Of a stretch of 64,000 bases of DNA, positions 32,223 through 43,274 are shown piece by piece. The stretch is taken from assembly GCA_937125395.1 (NCBI GenBank), contig CAKZLI010000071.1, forward strand, positions 18,299-82,298, in the 5' to 3' direction. The translations under genes were made by a program, and so were the position numbers. A model generated the notes under the pieces. It did not search any database. It was not told where the DNA came from and saw only the letters and a program-made list of their open reading frames with translations. The first letter of the stretch is position 1. Each line of letters opens with the position of its first letter. Source of the DNA: an uncultured Glaciecola sp. (GTDB lineage: Bacteria; Pseudomonadota; Gammaproteobacteria; Enterobacterales; Alteromonadaceae).

Positions 32223-33572
32223 CTATTCAAATAATACTCGGTGCAATTGTTTAACAACCTCTGTGCTGTCCTTCTCATTCACCAAAAACGACATGTTATG
32301 TGGATTAGCCCCAAAGCAAATCATCCGTAATTGATAATCAGTGACTGCGCTAAGTATTGTGCTACTTACACCAACGGATGTTTGCATATTATTGCCCACA
32401 ACAGTAATTAGATCAAAACCACGCTCTACCGTTACATCGCAGATATCTTGTAGCTCTACAATGGTTTCGCGATTGAGTCGCTCAGCAACCGAATTAGGTG
32501 GGTTGTCTAAGGTAAATGATACCGAGATCTCCGATGTCGTTACCAAATCAACACTCAGCTCATGTTTCGCTATAATTTCAAACACTTTAGCCAAAAAGCC
32601 TTGTGCATAGAGCATTTTGGGGGTTTTGACCGTCACCATGACTTGCTCTTTGCGACGGGTAATGGCACGGTAAGGTGGCTCAACCTCGCAATCACGTACA
32701 ATGATAGTGCCGCCTTTTTCAGGCTCTTTGGATGATCCCACAAACACTTTAATGTCTTGGCGTAAGGCCGGCTCCATGGTTGCTGGATGCAATACTTTGG
32801 CACCGAAGGTCGCCATTTCGGCCGCTTCTTCAAAACTCAGTTCAGGTAAGGGTTTGGCTTTATCGGTGATACGCGGATCAGTAGTATAAACACCTATCAC
32901 ATCCGTCCATATTTGGCATAACTGTGCACCGAGCGCTTCAGCTAACAATGCCGCAGTAAAATCTGAACCACCGCGGCCCAGTGTCGTCGTGCGACCTTGA
33001 TCATCTGCACCTACGAATCCTTGAGTAACTTGAACATGAGAGGCTAGTTTGGGTGCTAAATGGGTTTTGGCTAAGGTTTTGATTTGTGCTAATTCAGGAC
33101 TGGCTGCACCAAAATTAGAATCGGTACGCATGACCTCTTTAACATCAAATACTTCGGCTGATACCTGGTGGGCTTTTAACACATCAGTAAATAACAATGA
33201 AGACAAACGCTCGCCCATAGATAACACTTGCTCTTTGAGCATATCATTGGTGCGTAACGAGGGTTGTTTCGCTAATAAGGATAATTCTGCCAGTAATGCG
33301 CTCAGCGCACTGCTGCGTTGCTCACATTGTGGTAAGTGTTTTTCAATTGCATATTGAATAGCTGCAATCGCATCGATGATATTATCAATTTGCGTTGCAT
33401 CAAGCTCATCATGGCAGAGTGTCACCAGATGATTGGTCACCCCAGCAGACGCACTGACGACCACCACGCGGGTGTCACTTTGCTGAGCGATAATTGAGGC
33501 GCACGCACTCATTGCTTGATAGTTGGCAACGCTGGTACCACCAAATTTGGCAATCGTTAAAGCTGAATTCAT
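32223..33572 (-). CDS. lysC: Lysine-sensitive aspartokinase III
   Basis: IAKFGGTSVANYQAM, GRGGSDFTAALLAEAL, C-terminal ACT domains. Confidence 0.95.
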   Translation of the reverse strand: MNSALTIAKFGGTSVANYQAMSACASIIAQQSDTRVVVVSASAGVTNHLVTLCHDELDATQIDNIIDAIAAIQYAIEKHLPQCEQRSSALSALLAELSLLAKQPSLRTNDMLKEQVLSMGERLSSLLFTDVLKAHQVSAEVFDVKEVMRTDSNFGAASPELAQIKTLAKTHLAPKLASHVQVTQGFVGADDQGRTTTLGRGGSDFTAALLAEALGAQLCQIWTDVIGVYTTDPRITDKAKPLPELSFEEAAEMATFGAKVLHPATMEPALRQDIKVFVGSSKEPEKGGTIIVRDCEVEPPYRAITRRKEQVMVTVKTPKMLYAQGFLAKVFEIIAKHELSVDLVTTSEISVSFTLDNPPNSVAERLNRETIVELQDICDVTVERGFDLITVVGNNMQTSVGVSSTILSAVTDYQLRMICFGANPHNMSFLVNEKDSTEVVKQLHRVLFE

Positions 33573-33689
33573 GTTGTGTGTTTTCCGTAAAAATTGAGTC
33601 GAATCTGTCGCGGTGCTTGTTACTCAATTCACCCCATTATTTATTTTTATTACTTTGACAATGGGCTAGAGAGACTAGTATAAAACGAT

Positions 33690-34199
33690 TTAGTTTTTAG
33701 GCATAGCAGAAATAAACCTTACGCTGTCTCCAGCCTTAATTTTGTGCTGTGCAAACCAGCCAATATTCATCTCTATAGCATAGCGCACCGCAGCATTTGA
33801 ATGATGGGCTTGAAGTGTATGTGGCTGCATTTGTTCGATATTAATGATGATGCCTTGAGGATCAATATAAGCAACATCTAATGGGATATTGGTGTTTTTC
33901 ATCCACATGCCCACATATCGAGATTGTACAAAATCAAATAACATACCGCAGTTAGCACATAGCTCAGTGCGATACATTAACCCACGGGCGCGTTGTTGAT
34001 CATTGGCAGCAAACTCTAAGGTGTACACTTGATTGGCTAGTTTAACTTTGGCTTGCCCAAACGTCACACTGTCGACGCCAGCCGGGACATCCCCATTAGC
34101 TGCTGAGGTTGCAGCAGCATCAGGTAATGCACAGCTCAAGAGTAGACACATACTTAATAATACAATAGCACGAACGGGCAAAGTCACAGGGCGCCTCAA
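33690..34199 (-). CDS. DUF192 domain lipoprotein/secreted protein
   Basis: RARGLMYRTELCANCGMLFDF...GMWMKNTNIPLDVAYID typical DUF192 pattern. Confidence 0.9.
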   Translation of the reverse strand: MRRPVTLPVRAIVLLSMCLLLSCALPDAAATSAANGDVPAGVDSVTFGQAKVKLANQVYTLEFAANDQQRARGLMYRTELCANCGMLFDFVQSRYVGMWMKNTNIPLDVAYIDPQGIIINIEQMQPHTLQAHHSNAAVRYAIEMNIGWFAQHKIKAGDSVRFISAMPKN

Positions 34200-34232
34200 A
34201 GGGTTATTAGTTCACATATGTTAGATAATAAC

Positions 34233-34266
34233 AAAAAAGCCAACTAAGTATTACCTTAGTTGGCTT
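34233..34266 (-). terminator. Rho-independent terminator of acnB
   Basis: gccaactaag...cttagttggc stem with T-tract on minus strand. Confidence 0.85.
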
Positions 34267-34301
34267 CATATTTTACTGCTACTAATTACGGCTAATAGAT
34301 A

Positions 34302-36908
34302 TTAAGCAATATTTAGTGCCGGAATGATCGACGCTTTAGCTTTTTCTTCAGCAGCTTTGAACGACTCAATACGGTCGAAGTTTAAGTATTTATACACTTC
34401 ACCTGCCATTGAATCGATCTTAGAGGCATATTCCATGTATTCTGCTGCTGTTGGGATCTTACCAACAATCGCACCTACTGCTGCCATTTCAGCAGAGCAT
34501 AAGTATACATTTGCACCATCACCTAAACGGTTAGGGAAGTTACGAGTAGACGTCGATAACACTGTTGCACCAGCAAGTACTCGTGCTTGGTTACCCATGC
34601 ATAATGAACAACCTGGCATTTCAGTTCGCACACCAGCGCGTCCATAAATGTTATAGAAACCTTCTTCCATTAAGACTGCTTTGTCCATCTTAGTCGGAGG
34701 AGACATCCATAAACGAGTGGGTAACGTACCACCAAATTCTTCGAGTAATTTACCTGCTGCCCGGAAATGACCAATGTTAGTCATACATGAACCGATGAAT
34801 ACTTCATCAATCTTGTCACCCGCAACGTCTGATAATGTTTTGGCATCATCTGGATCATTTGGACAACATAAGATTGGCTCTTTAATGTCAGCTAGATCAA
34901 TTTCAATTACTTCTGCGTACTCAGCATCGGCATCAGCTTGCATTAAGTCTGGCTGTGCTAACCATTCTTCCATCTTGCGTGCACGACGCTCTAATGTACG
35001 AGGATCACCGTAACCTTCAGCAATCATCCAACGTAACATGGTGATGTTCGAGGTTAAGTATTCTGCAATAGATTCATCAGATAGCTTAATCGTACAACCT
35101 GCTGCTGAACGCTCAGCAGATGCATCTGATAATTCAAACGCTTGCTCAACGGTTAAGTCAGTCAATCCTTCAATCTCTAAGATACGACCAGAGAATGCGT
35201 TGATTTTGCCTTTCTTAGCAACGGTTAATAGTCCTTGCTTGATACCATATAAAGGAATGGCATGAACAAGGTCACGTAATGTGATACCTGGTTGCATTTC
35301 ACCTTTAAAACGTACCAAAATCGACTCAGGCATATCCAATGGCATGACACCAGTTGCCGCTGCGAATGCAACTAAACCAGATCCAGCTGGGAATGAAATA
35401 CCCATAGGGAAACGCGTATGTGAATCACCACCTGTACCGACAGTATCGGGTAACAACATGCGGTTTAACCATGAGTGAATGATACCGTCACCTGGACGTA
35501 GTGATACACCACCACGATTCATCATAAAATCAGGTAATGTGTGCTGTGTATCGATATCAACAGGCTTAGGATAAGCGGCTGTGTGACAGAACGATTGCAT
35601 GGTCAAATCCGCAGAGAAACCTAAACAAGCGAGATCTTTAAGTTCATCACGCGTCATTGGACCGGTCGTATCTTGCGAACCAACGGTTGTCATCTTAGGT
35701 TCACAATATGTACCAGGGCGAATACCCTCAACACCACATGCTCTACCCACCATTTTTTGGGCTAAGGTATAACCTTTATTAGATGTAATGGGTTGTTCTG
35801 GCTTACGGAATAAATCCGCTGCGCCTAAACCTAATGACTCACGTGCTTTGTCTGTCAAACCACGACCGATGATGAGGTTGATACGGCCACCGGCACGCAC
35901 TTCATCTAATAATACGTCAGATTTGTATTCATATTCAGCGATAGTTTCGCCGTTTTTGGTGATTTTGCCTGTGAATGGATAAATCTCTATCACGTCACCC
36001 ATGTTCATTTGTTCAACATCGGATTCAAATACTAATGCACCGGCATCTTCCATCGTGTTGTAAAAAATCGGAGCCACTTTAGAACCGATACAAATACCAC
36101 CACCGCGTTTATTTGGTACACCTGGCAAGTCATCACCAAAGAACCACAATACAGAGTTTGTCGCTGATTTACGTGAAGAACCAGTACCGACAACATCACC
36201 GACAAATGCGACTTCATGACCTTTGGCTTTTATCGCTTCGATTTGTGCTAAAGGACCGACTTCACCGTGCTTTTCAGGCTCTAAGCCATCACGTGTCATC
36301 TTGAATGCAGCTTTAGCATGTAATGGGATATCAGGACGTGACCATGCATCTGGTGCTGGTGATAAATCATCGGTGTTAGTTTCACCCGTGACTTTAAATA
36401 CAGTCGCGGTGATTTTTTCTTGAAGGTCATCACGTGAAGTAAACCATTCTGCTTCAGCCCATGAATGCATGACGTCTGTTGCGAATTTATTACCCGCTTT
36501 GTGCTTTTCTTCCACATCGTGGAATGCATCAAACATCAACAAAGTGTGCTTTAATTCTTCAGCAGCCAATTCAGCTAACTCAGCATCATCTAACAAATCA
36601 ACTAGCGTGACGATGTTATATCCACCGTGCATGTTACCCAGTAACTGGACAGCAGCATCTTTGGAAATGAGTGGCGAAGTAACTTCACCCTTAACGATTG
36701 CACTTAAAAAACCTGCTTTTACATATGCCGCTTCATCAACACCCGGAGGAACGCGGTCAGAAATCAGTTCGATTAAAAACGTTTCTTCACCTGCTGGTGG
36801 ATTTTTTAATAATTCAACTAAACCAGTAACTTGTTCTGGGTTAAGTGGCTTGGGTGGGATCCCCTCGGCAGCACGGGCTGCGACGTGTTCACGATATTCT
36901 ACTAACAC
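34302..36908 (-). CDS. acnB: Bifunctional aconitate hydratase 2 / 2-methylisocitrate dehydratase
   Basis: 868 aa; [53 protein letters not shown]. Confidence 0.98.
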   Translation of the reverse strand: MLVEYREHVAARAAEGIPPKPLNPEQVTGLVELLKNPPAGEETFLIELISDRVPPGVDEAAYVKAGFLSAIVKGEVTSPLISKDAAVQLLGNMHGGYNIVTLVDLLDDAELAELAAEELKHTLLMFDAFHDVEEKHKAGNKFATDVMHSWAEAEWFTSRDDLQEKITATVFKVTGETNTDDLSPAPDAWSRPDIPLHAKAAFKMTRDGLEPEKHGEVGPLAQIEAIKAKGHEVAFVGDVVGTGSSRKSATNSVLWFFGDDLPGVPNKRGGGICIGSKVAPIFYNTMEDAGALVFESDVEQMNMGDVIEIYPFTGKITKNGETIAEYEYKSDVLLDEVRAGGRINLIIGRGLTDKARESLGLGAADLFRKPEQPITSNKGYTLAQKMVGRACGVEGIRPGTYCEPKMTTVGSQDTTGPMTRDELKDLACLGFSADLTMQSFCHTAAYPKPVDIDTQHTLPDFMMNRGGVSLRPGDGIIHSWLNRMLLPDTVGTGGDSHTRFPMGISFPAGSGLVAFAAATGVMPLDMPESILVRFKGEMQPGITLRDLVHAIPLYGIKQGLLTVAKKGKINAFSGRILEIEGLTDLTVEQAFELSDASAERSAAGCTIKLSDESIAEYLTSNITMLRWMIAEGYGDPRTLERRARKMEEWLAQPDLMQADADAEYAEVIEIDLADIKEPILCCPNDPDDAKTLSDVAGDKIDEVFIGSCMTNIGHFRAAGKLLEEFGGTLPTRLWMSPPTKMDKAVLMEEGFYNIYGRAGVRTEMPGCSLCMGNQARVLAGATVLSTSTRNFPNRLGDGANVYLCSAEMAAVGAIVGKIPTAAEYMEYASKIDSMAGEVYKYLNFDRIESFKAAEEKAKASIIPALNIA

Positions 36909-37192
36909 GATGATGTCCTCTCTTCGTTGTGGTTTAACGTTTAATGATTTAGAACGCTAAAATTAAGTAATGTATAACCCTATTATTATAGCGTTTACAG
37001 CGGAAAAAATGAATATAGGACTGGTTTTGTTAAACAATACCGGCCATTCATCATAATGATATAAATTGATGCTGTTATATTTTTATCAATATAATACTTA
37101 ACACTAATAGTAAACTATCTCTATAAATAACGGTAGTTTAATCATGCAGCACCGTTGCAGTAAATGCTGCAACCCATCTCAGCCCACTAGCC

Positions 37193-38515
37193 TTACTGTA
37201 ACGGCTGAGTAATGACTTGTTTTAATTGTAATAATTGCCCCGAGTCTCCATCGGATAAAATCAGAATCTGCCCCGTTGACGTATGTGTAATATCCCGCAA
37301 TCTTGGCGTCGCCGCTAATTCATTGAATTCTCTGGCATCGTTATTCAGTGATATCGGCGGCTTAATTCGGGTTTGATTAATTACCTGATCATCAGCGATC
37401 TGTACGATGTAAATCGCACGGTCTTTTAGACTGGTCACCATAAAATGCCCCTCTAATTCAGGAAACAACAAACCTTGATAATAACTCATCCCGGATGGTG
37501 CGATGGATGGCGTCCAATTCACGATTGGATTGTGCATATCGGGATAGTCAGCAAACGGAGAAATTATTGCCCCTGAGTAATCAATTCCTTGCGTGACCAC
37601 CGGCCAACCAAAATTTGCACCGGAGCGAATAAGATTAATTTCATCGCCACCAGCAGGGCCATGCTCATTTGACCATACCTGACCTGTATGATCGACTAAT
37701 AAACCTTGTGCGTTACGATGCCCCATTGAATAGACCCATGCAACAGCTGAGTTCTTAGCCGTATTCTGATCGGATGCCATGCCATAATATGGATTATCAG
37801 GCAGTGCTTGACCCTGCACATCAAAACGGAGCACTTTGCCTAATGGCGAATGAATATTCTGTGCTTGTTCTCGCCAATCAAAGCCGTCTCCCACTGTGAG
37901 CAAGATGCTGGCATCGGGTAACTGAGCCAATCGAGCCCCATAATGCACCGGCGTCGATTTTGTCTGAGGGACTGTAAATATTGATTGCTGCTGGGCAACA
38001 ACCCACAAATTCTGCGCGTCATTCCACTCCATATCAACCTGCACTACGGAGACAGCATTAGCTTCTTCAGTGCCTTTGGCATAAGTGAATAATAACTGTT
38101 TGTGAAATTCTGTCGAACTATCAAGAATCAATACATCCATCAATCCTCCCTGACCAGCAAGATATAATTGCGGTAACTCAAGACGGATAATTTGCTGCTG
38201 CACACTGTTTTTGTCATAAAAAGGGGTAATAGGTGTCGTCACGATCAACTGCCCTGACAGCAAAGTGATCCATGCACGAGATTGGGCATCAGTTTTAATT
38301 GCCCAAGGCGCATTTAACTCCAATAAAACTGGGGTCAGAGTATATTGCATCGAGTCAATTGGTGGATTAGGTAAGAGCAGATCGTCAGATTGGGCTATGA
38401 CATTGTTCACTTGCAAACACGCCACGATCATCAACAAGACTAGCGCTTGTCTGCTATTTAAACGCATTTGATAGGGCGATGAGAGATGACTCATTGTGAT
38501 GTTGGTGATTGACAC
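37193..38515 (-). CDS. PQQ-dependent sugar dehydrogenase (YliI/sorbosone dehydrogenase family)
   Basis: GQGGLMDVLI, SMGHRNAQGLLVDHTGQVWSNEHGPAGGDEINLIRSGANFGWPVVTQG, SIAPSGMSYY. Confidence 0.92.
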   Translation of the reverse strand: MSITNITMSHLSSPYQMRLNSRQALVLLMIVACLQVNNVIAQSDDLLLPNPPIDSMQYTLTPVLLELNAPWAIKTDAQSRAWITLLSGQLIVTTPITPFYDKNSVQQQIIRLELPQLYLAGQGGLMDVLILDSSTEFHKQLLFTYAKGTEEANAVSVVQVDMEWNDAQNLWVVAQQQSIFTVPQTKSTPVHYGARLAQLPDASILLTVGDGFDWREQAQNIHSPLGKVLRFDVQGQALPDNPYYGMASDQNTAKNSAVAWVYSMGHRNAQGLLVDHTGQVWSNEHGPAGGDEINLIRSGANFGWPVVTQGIDYSGAIISPFADYPDMHNPIVNWTPSIAPSGMSYYQGLLFPELEGHFMVTSLKDRAIYIVQIADDQVINQTRIKPPISLNNDAREFNELAATPRLRDITHTSTGQILILSDGDSGQLLQLKQVITQPLQ

Positions 38516-38571
38516 AATCTTGTCCTTAACTATTATGTAATGCTGTCAGTAATTATAAGGATACACGCCAA

Positions 38572-39030
38572 ATGCAAAATATAACACAATGGCCATGGCG
38601 TAAATTTACATTAGCATGGTTTACGACCTTTACATTAGCCAGTATCTGCCACTCACAATTTAATATCTGGCAATTACAACAAGTCAATATTGTCATGCCA
38701 TGGAGCGAACGCCTATCAATGACGGGGCAAGATTGGTTAGGTTTATTACCTACTTATGGCCTCATTCTACTAGTGGGTTTATTGTTAGCATGGTGGTTTA
38801 ATTTCTGCATCATACATTGGCTCAATACGCCTACCACGACCCAGCGTTGGTTTTATATCTTCAGCGGGGGGGCTGCGATTTTGACAATCCACACCGCGAT
38901 GTATCCGATTTTAAATGTTACCCTCATTGCAGGGGCGAGAGAATGGGGTCTTTACCTGCAAGTCATCTGCGGGATGATCGGGGGTGCTATTTATTACAGT
39001 GATAACGCAATAGCAAAAAAAGAAATGTAA
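38572..39030 (+). CDS. Hypothetical integral membrane protein (152 aa)
   Basis: Intact ORF with about four hydrophobic segments, divergent from the sugar dehydrogenase. Confidence 0.7.
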   Translation: MQNITQWPWRKFTLAWFTTFTLASICHSQFNIWQLQQVNIVMPWSERLSMTGQDWLGLLPTYGLILLVGLLLAWWFNFCIIHWLNTPTTTQRWFYIFSGGAAILTIHTAMYPILNVTLIAGAREWGLYLQVICGMIGGAIYYSDNAIAKKEM

Positions 39031-39120
39031 AATCAATGTTAAATCGCACCACTCTCTGGCATTATTATTACCAACAATTATGTACTTATCTTAAAACAAT
39101 AACAGCAACAAGGGTGTCAT

Positions 39121-40698
39121 ATGCCTAACGATACAGATTTTATTCCAGCCAATACTTCGTCAATCGGTGATTTTATTGAACGCATGCTTGTTGAGCATGC
39201 CGATGTCCCCGCATATACTTCTATCGGACAGACTTATAGTTATGCGCAAATTGACCGTGCATCAGCCCATTTTGCTAGCTTTTGTATTCACCAGTTAGGC
39301 TTAAAGTCCGGCGATAGAATTGCGATACAACTACCCAATTTGTTACAAAATCCCATTGCTGTTTATGGTGCATTTCGGGCCGGCTTAGTCGTCGTCAACA
39401 CCAACCCTTTGTATACCCCTAGAGAGATGCAACATCAATTCAATGACTCAGGTGCAAAAGCGCTGGTTATACTATCGGATTTTTTACCTAAATATGATGA
39501 AATCGCAACTGATACTAAGATTGAATCGGTGATTATCACCTCTGCGACAGAATTATTAATGCCTAATACGGCACCAGAACATGCTACCCACAGTAATTTT
39601 ACGCAAGTGCTTGAGCAAGGTAGCCTGCAGGTATTGCCGGTGCGAACGTCTGTTCAATTAGATGATGTTGCAGCATTGCAATACACCGGTGGTACAACGG
39701 GTGTATCAAAAGGAGCTGCGTTATCACACCGAAATATCATTGCTAATTGCAACCAAACATTACATCGCTTAGGCAGTAATTTTGTAGTACAAGCTGAATC
39801 AGTCGTATGCCCATTACCGCTGTATCACATTTATGCTTTTACCGTGTGTATGATGGCATTTGCTTCACGAGGTGCTCACATATTATTGATCCCTAATCCG
39901 CGCGATCCAGATGCCTTTATCGCTGCGATTAAACCACATCAATTTACGACTTTCGCAGGGATCAATACATTGTTTGTTGGGATGGCTGCTCATCCAGACT
40001 TTAGGGCCTGTGACTTTACTAAATTAAAGTTAACCATTTCAGGCGGAACAGCATTGACCACCGGCGCTGTTGACGCTTGGCGTGCTGTTACGGGCTGTGA
40101 AATTACTGAAGGCTATGGCTTATCAGAGACAGCACCAGTTGCGGCATTTAATGAAGTCGGGAATGAACAATATGGAACCGTCGGATTACCTGTTGATGGC
40201 ACTGATATCGCTATCTTAGGGGAAGATGGGACACATTTGCCACAAGGTGAAGCCGGCGAGATTGCAGTGCGAGGACCACAAGTTATGATGGGGTATTGGC
40301 AACGCCCTGATGCAACAGCTGAAGTCATGACACATGATGGTTATTTTAAAACTGGGGATGTAGGGATCGTATTAGAAAATGGCTGCATTCAGATTGTCGA
40401 TCGGTTAAAAGACATGATCATCGTATCTGGCTTTAATGTCTATCCTAACGAAATAGAAGATATATTAACGCAACATCCGGCGGTACTTGAAGCGGCAGTC
40501 ATTGGTAAACCCGATGATAAATCCGGTGAACGTGTGTGCGCATATATATCATTAAGCAGCTCAGCTGATATTGCTGATATTGAAGCGCATTGCCGCAAGC
40601 AGCTAACCCCGTACAAAGTCCCTAAGGAATTTCATGTACTTGATGAACTGCCAAAATCGAGTGTTGGCAAATTACTGCGACGGATGCTCCGCGATTAA
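39121..40698 (+). CDS. fadD: AMP-binding long-chain fatty acid-CoA ligase
   Basis: LQYTGGTTGVSKGAALSHRNI, EGYGLSETAPV, YFKTGDVG, PKSSVGKLLRRMLRD. Confidence 0.85.
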   Translation: MPNDTDFIPANTSSIGDFIERMLVEHADVPAYTSIGQTYSYAQIDRASAHFASFCIHQLGLKSGDRIAIQLPNLLQNPIAVYGAFRAGLVVVNTNPLYTPREMQHQFNDSGAKALVILSDFLPKYDEIATDTKIESVIITSATELLMPNTAPEHATHSNFTQVLEQGSLQVLPVRTSVQLDDVAALQYTGGTTGVSKGAALSHRNIIANCNQTLHRLGSNFVVQAESVVCPLPLYHIYAFTVCMMAFASRGAHILLIPNPRDPDAFIAAIKPHQFTTFAGINTLFVGMAAHPDFRACDFTKLKLTISGGTALTTGAVDAWRAVTGCEITEGYGLSETAPVAAFNEVGNEQYGTVGLPVDGTDIAILGEDGTHLPQGEAGEIAVRGPQVMMGYWQRPDATAEVMTHDGYFKTGDVGIVLENGCIQIVDRLKDMIIVSGFNVYPNEIEDILTQHPAVLEAAVIGKPDDKSGERVCAYISLSSSADIADIEAHCRKQLTPYKVPKEFHVLDELPKSSVGKLLRRMLRD

Positions 40699-40727
40699 AC
40701 TTGGTTGATGCAGAGTAGTCTCATAGA

Positions 40728-41474
40728 TCATAGTATACTAGGGAATATACCATCTACGGTAAATTGAGCTTGGGTAAATATTACTGGAAAATCTTTATCG
40801 GTTTTTACCGTAATACGATCCCTTGCTTGATTAATTTGCATTATCACTGTGCGTTTAAGTATGGGTTCATCACTTATAATTACGTTAGGGTTATCTATGG
40901 CGACATTAATTCCAAACAGGTCTCGTGCGCTGGGATAACGAATAACATCAATGTCGTTATTGCGACATTCACGACCAATTTTATGTGTTTGAGTATAATC
41001 ATCTACTGAGGTAATCACCGATAATAAGTTGCTGTCTGTCACTTGCGTAAAATCCGCGCAGGCATCACTCGTAACCGACACACTAAATAAGCAATGTTCC
41101 GTTAGCACCGGTATACTGAAATTCGATGCTTTACCTGCAAAAAACACAAATCGATAATACACCGATTCAGTAATACAAGTTGCACTAGACTCGCTGGCAT
41201 AAAAAAAACTGTGTTCGAAGCGTTGACCAAACCTCGATCCCCAAGGTAACGGCGGATATCGAAAGGGACTAGCAATCAAGTAATGTCTATGTTGTAGTTG
41301 TGGGTCTGCGTAGGGAGGTTTGTATTCATCTAATAACGACTCTAGTGCAGATTGTTTTTCAATATTCTGCATTAACGCCATGGTTGCTGTATCTGCTTGG
41401 GTTTCTACAATACGATACACATCTTTAGTCAAGCCAACAGGACGCGCTATTACGTCTGAGAATAACGATCCCAC
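40728..41474 (-). CDS. RES family NAD+ phosphorylase toxin
   Basis: GSRFG...FFYASESSATCITESVYY...DVIRYPSARDLFGINVAI gives the R-E-S pattern; pairs with upstream Xre/MbcA-type antitoxin. Confidence 0.85.
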   Translation of the reverse strand: MGSLFSDVIARPVGLTKDVYRIVETQADTATMALMQNIEKQSALESLLDEYKPPYADPQLQHRHYLIASPFRYPPLPWGSRFGQRFEHSFFYASESSATCITESVYYRFVFFAGKASNFSIPVLTEHCLFSVSVTSDACADFTQVTDSNLLSVITSVDDYTQTHKIGRECRNNDIDVIRYPSARDLFGINVAIDNPNVIISDEPILKRTVIMQINQARDRITVKTDKDFPVIFTQAQFTVDGIFPSIL

Positions 41475-41845
41475 TAAGCTTTGCCGCGCATGGCATCTAA
41501 ATAATCATTAAGGTGAACGATGCCTTTAATGCGCATGCACAATTCTCGGGGAATAGCACCTAAATGGAGATTATGATCATCAAACCACTCTCGCATTGCC
41601 AGCTGATTACCGCCAAGCAGTGAGTATAAAGACCGATACACCAGCACAAACATCACTTGAATTTCAAACTCTTTGGTGTTTTCGGCAAAGCCACTTTTAT
41701 TACGATGCAGTGTGTTACGACCGACTCCTAGTATTTTTGCTTGCTCTTCCTTACCTAAACCAAACCAATCACAAGCAGCACTGTATGCTTCAAACATCAG
41801 TTCACTATTTTGTGTTTTTTGCACCGCAGACATATCGTTACCCAC
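41474..41845 (-). CDS. Antitoxin Xre/MbcA/ParS-type (DUF2384)
   Basis: 123 aa HTH plus toxin-binding segment (VFVLVYRSLYSLLGGNQLAMREWFDDHNLHLGAIPRELC), one-base overlap with RES gene. Confidence 0.85.
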   Translation of the reverse strand: MGNDMSAVQKTQNSELMFEAYSAACDWFGLGKEEQAKILGVGRNTLHRNKSGFAENTKEFEIQVMFVLVYRSLYSLLGGNQLAMREWFDDHNLHLGAIPRELCMRIKGIVHLNDYLDAMRGKA

Positions 41846-41939
41846 ATGATCTATAAAGAATATATATTAACTATAGCAATCAGCACCCCATTTGTCACAT
41901 TTAACAAGCAAAATACCCATATGGTGCAAGCGTATCGAA

Positions 41940-43259
41940 TTAACACTCTGTTTGAGCCTCACTACTTGAAATGAATTCAGGACCTAGCGTAAACGAAAAC
42001 TCACTGCCCTCGCCCACAACACTGTGTATGTGTAACGCAGCATTATGATGATTTAAAGCGTGTTTAACAATCGACAAACCCAAACCAGACCCGCCAGTTT
42101 TACGTGAACGGGCTTTATCGACTCGATAAAAACGCTCCGTTAAGCGGTCAATATCGTCAGGTTCAATACCCTGCCCATTATCCGTTACCACAAACCGAGC
42201 CCGTCCATCTTGTTGAGTCCAATACACATCAATAACCCCTTGTTCAGGTGTATAATGCAGCGCATTAAAAATCAAATTAGAACAAACCGAACGCAGCTCT
42301 GTTTCTACCCCATACACGAATAAATCAGGTTCTATATGAAACTGTATTTGATGCTGTTTATCGCAATTAAGATGCAATGCTTCCATACGGATAACGTCCA
42401 ACATCCTAGGCATATCTACAATATGATCATAAATACTTTCAGAACTGGACTGTATGCGGGATAAAACTAACAAATCCTCAATAAGATTTTGCATGCGTTG
42501 CGTCTGGGTATTCATTTCGTAAAGCGCTTTTTGTGCAAGTGCATCTGCAGCAAAAGCGGTATCGGGTAATAGCTCTAAATATCCATTTATTACCGTTAAT
42601 GGGGTGCGCATCTCGTGCGATACATTTGCAACAAAATCTCGTCGCATACCTTCCAATTGGGCAACATGCGTCACATCCCTAGAAATCAATAATAGGTTAT
42701 CATCACCATACGGTATGACTCTGTATTCATTGGTTTTGTTTGGATTAACTGGCGCTGGCAGTTCTATTGGATAGGTAAAATCACCCTTGTTAATATACTG
42801 AACAAATTGTGTAAATGGTAATAAATCGACTAATGGCATGCCTAAATTATCGGGCCACACAACCCCCAACTCGAGACGCGCGAGACGATTACACCACATA
42901 ATCGATAAGTCTTTATCAATCACGATCACCGCATCAGGAAATGCCTCAGCCCTGTTACGATAACGCTCAACCAATTTACTGAGTTTTTTTCGTTTTTTTC
43001 GTTGTCTTCGATGTGCTTGATAGATATTGTCATACAGATATCCCCACGCACCATGTACCTGAGGGGGAGAACGTTTTTTGCTATCTCGTAGCCATATATT
43101 CAAGCTGTACAATTGATAATAGTTGACCAGTAACATGACCAGTGCCACTACTAAACAAGCGATGACATAATCATCTGACCACGCCGCGAGCAAGCATAAT
43201 AAGCTAATGTAGAAAGTGTATTTTAGTAGTGTTTTTAACCAGGATTGCAACGCATTCAT
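41940..43259 (-). CDS. phoR: Phosphate regulon sensor histidine kinase PhoR
   Basis: FVANVSHEMRTPLTVINGYLELL, DNGQGIEPDDI, GGSGLGLSIVKHAL; next to phoB. Confidence 0.97.
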   Translation of the reverse strand: MNALQSWLKTLLKYTFYISLLCLLAAWSDDYVIACLVVALVMLLVNYYQLYSLNIWLRDSKKRSPPQVHGAWGYLYDNIYQAHRRQRKKRKKLSKLVERYRNRAEAFPDAVIVIDKDLSIMWCNRLARLELGVVWPDNLGMPLVDLLPFTQFVQYINKGDFTYPIELPAPVNPNKTNEYRVIPYGDDNLLLISRDVTHVAQLEGMRRDFVANVSHEMRTPLTVINGYLELLPDTAFAADALAQKALYEMNTQTQRMQNLIEDLLVLSRIQSSSESIYDHIVDMPRMLDVIRMEALHLNCDKQHQIQFHIEPDLFVYGVETELRSVCSNLIFNALHYTPEQGVIDVYWTQQDGRARFVVTDNGQGIEPDDIDRLTERFYRVDKARSRKTGGSGLGLSIVKHALNHHNAALHIHSVVGEGSEFSFTLGPEFISSSEAQTEC

Positions 43260-43274
43260 CTCATCAGTAACTCG

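Noticed and set aside
33573-33689. Lysine riboswitch upstream of lysC
   Set aside because: Gap is only 117 bp and I see none of the conserved core motifs; only a simple AT-rich hairpin.
36469-36960. 163-aa plus-strand ORF
   Set aside because: Antisense shadow of acnB with no recognisable domain.
37154-37209. Tandem inverted repeats (gttgcag..ctgcaac and ctcagccc..ggctgag) after the PQQ sugar dehydrogenase
   Set aside because: Likely 3'-end hairpins of the gene; no T-tract or repeat array to suggest anything more.
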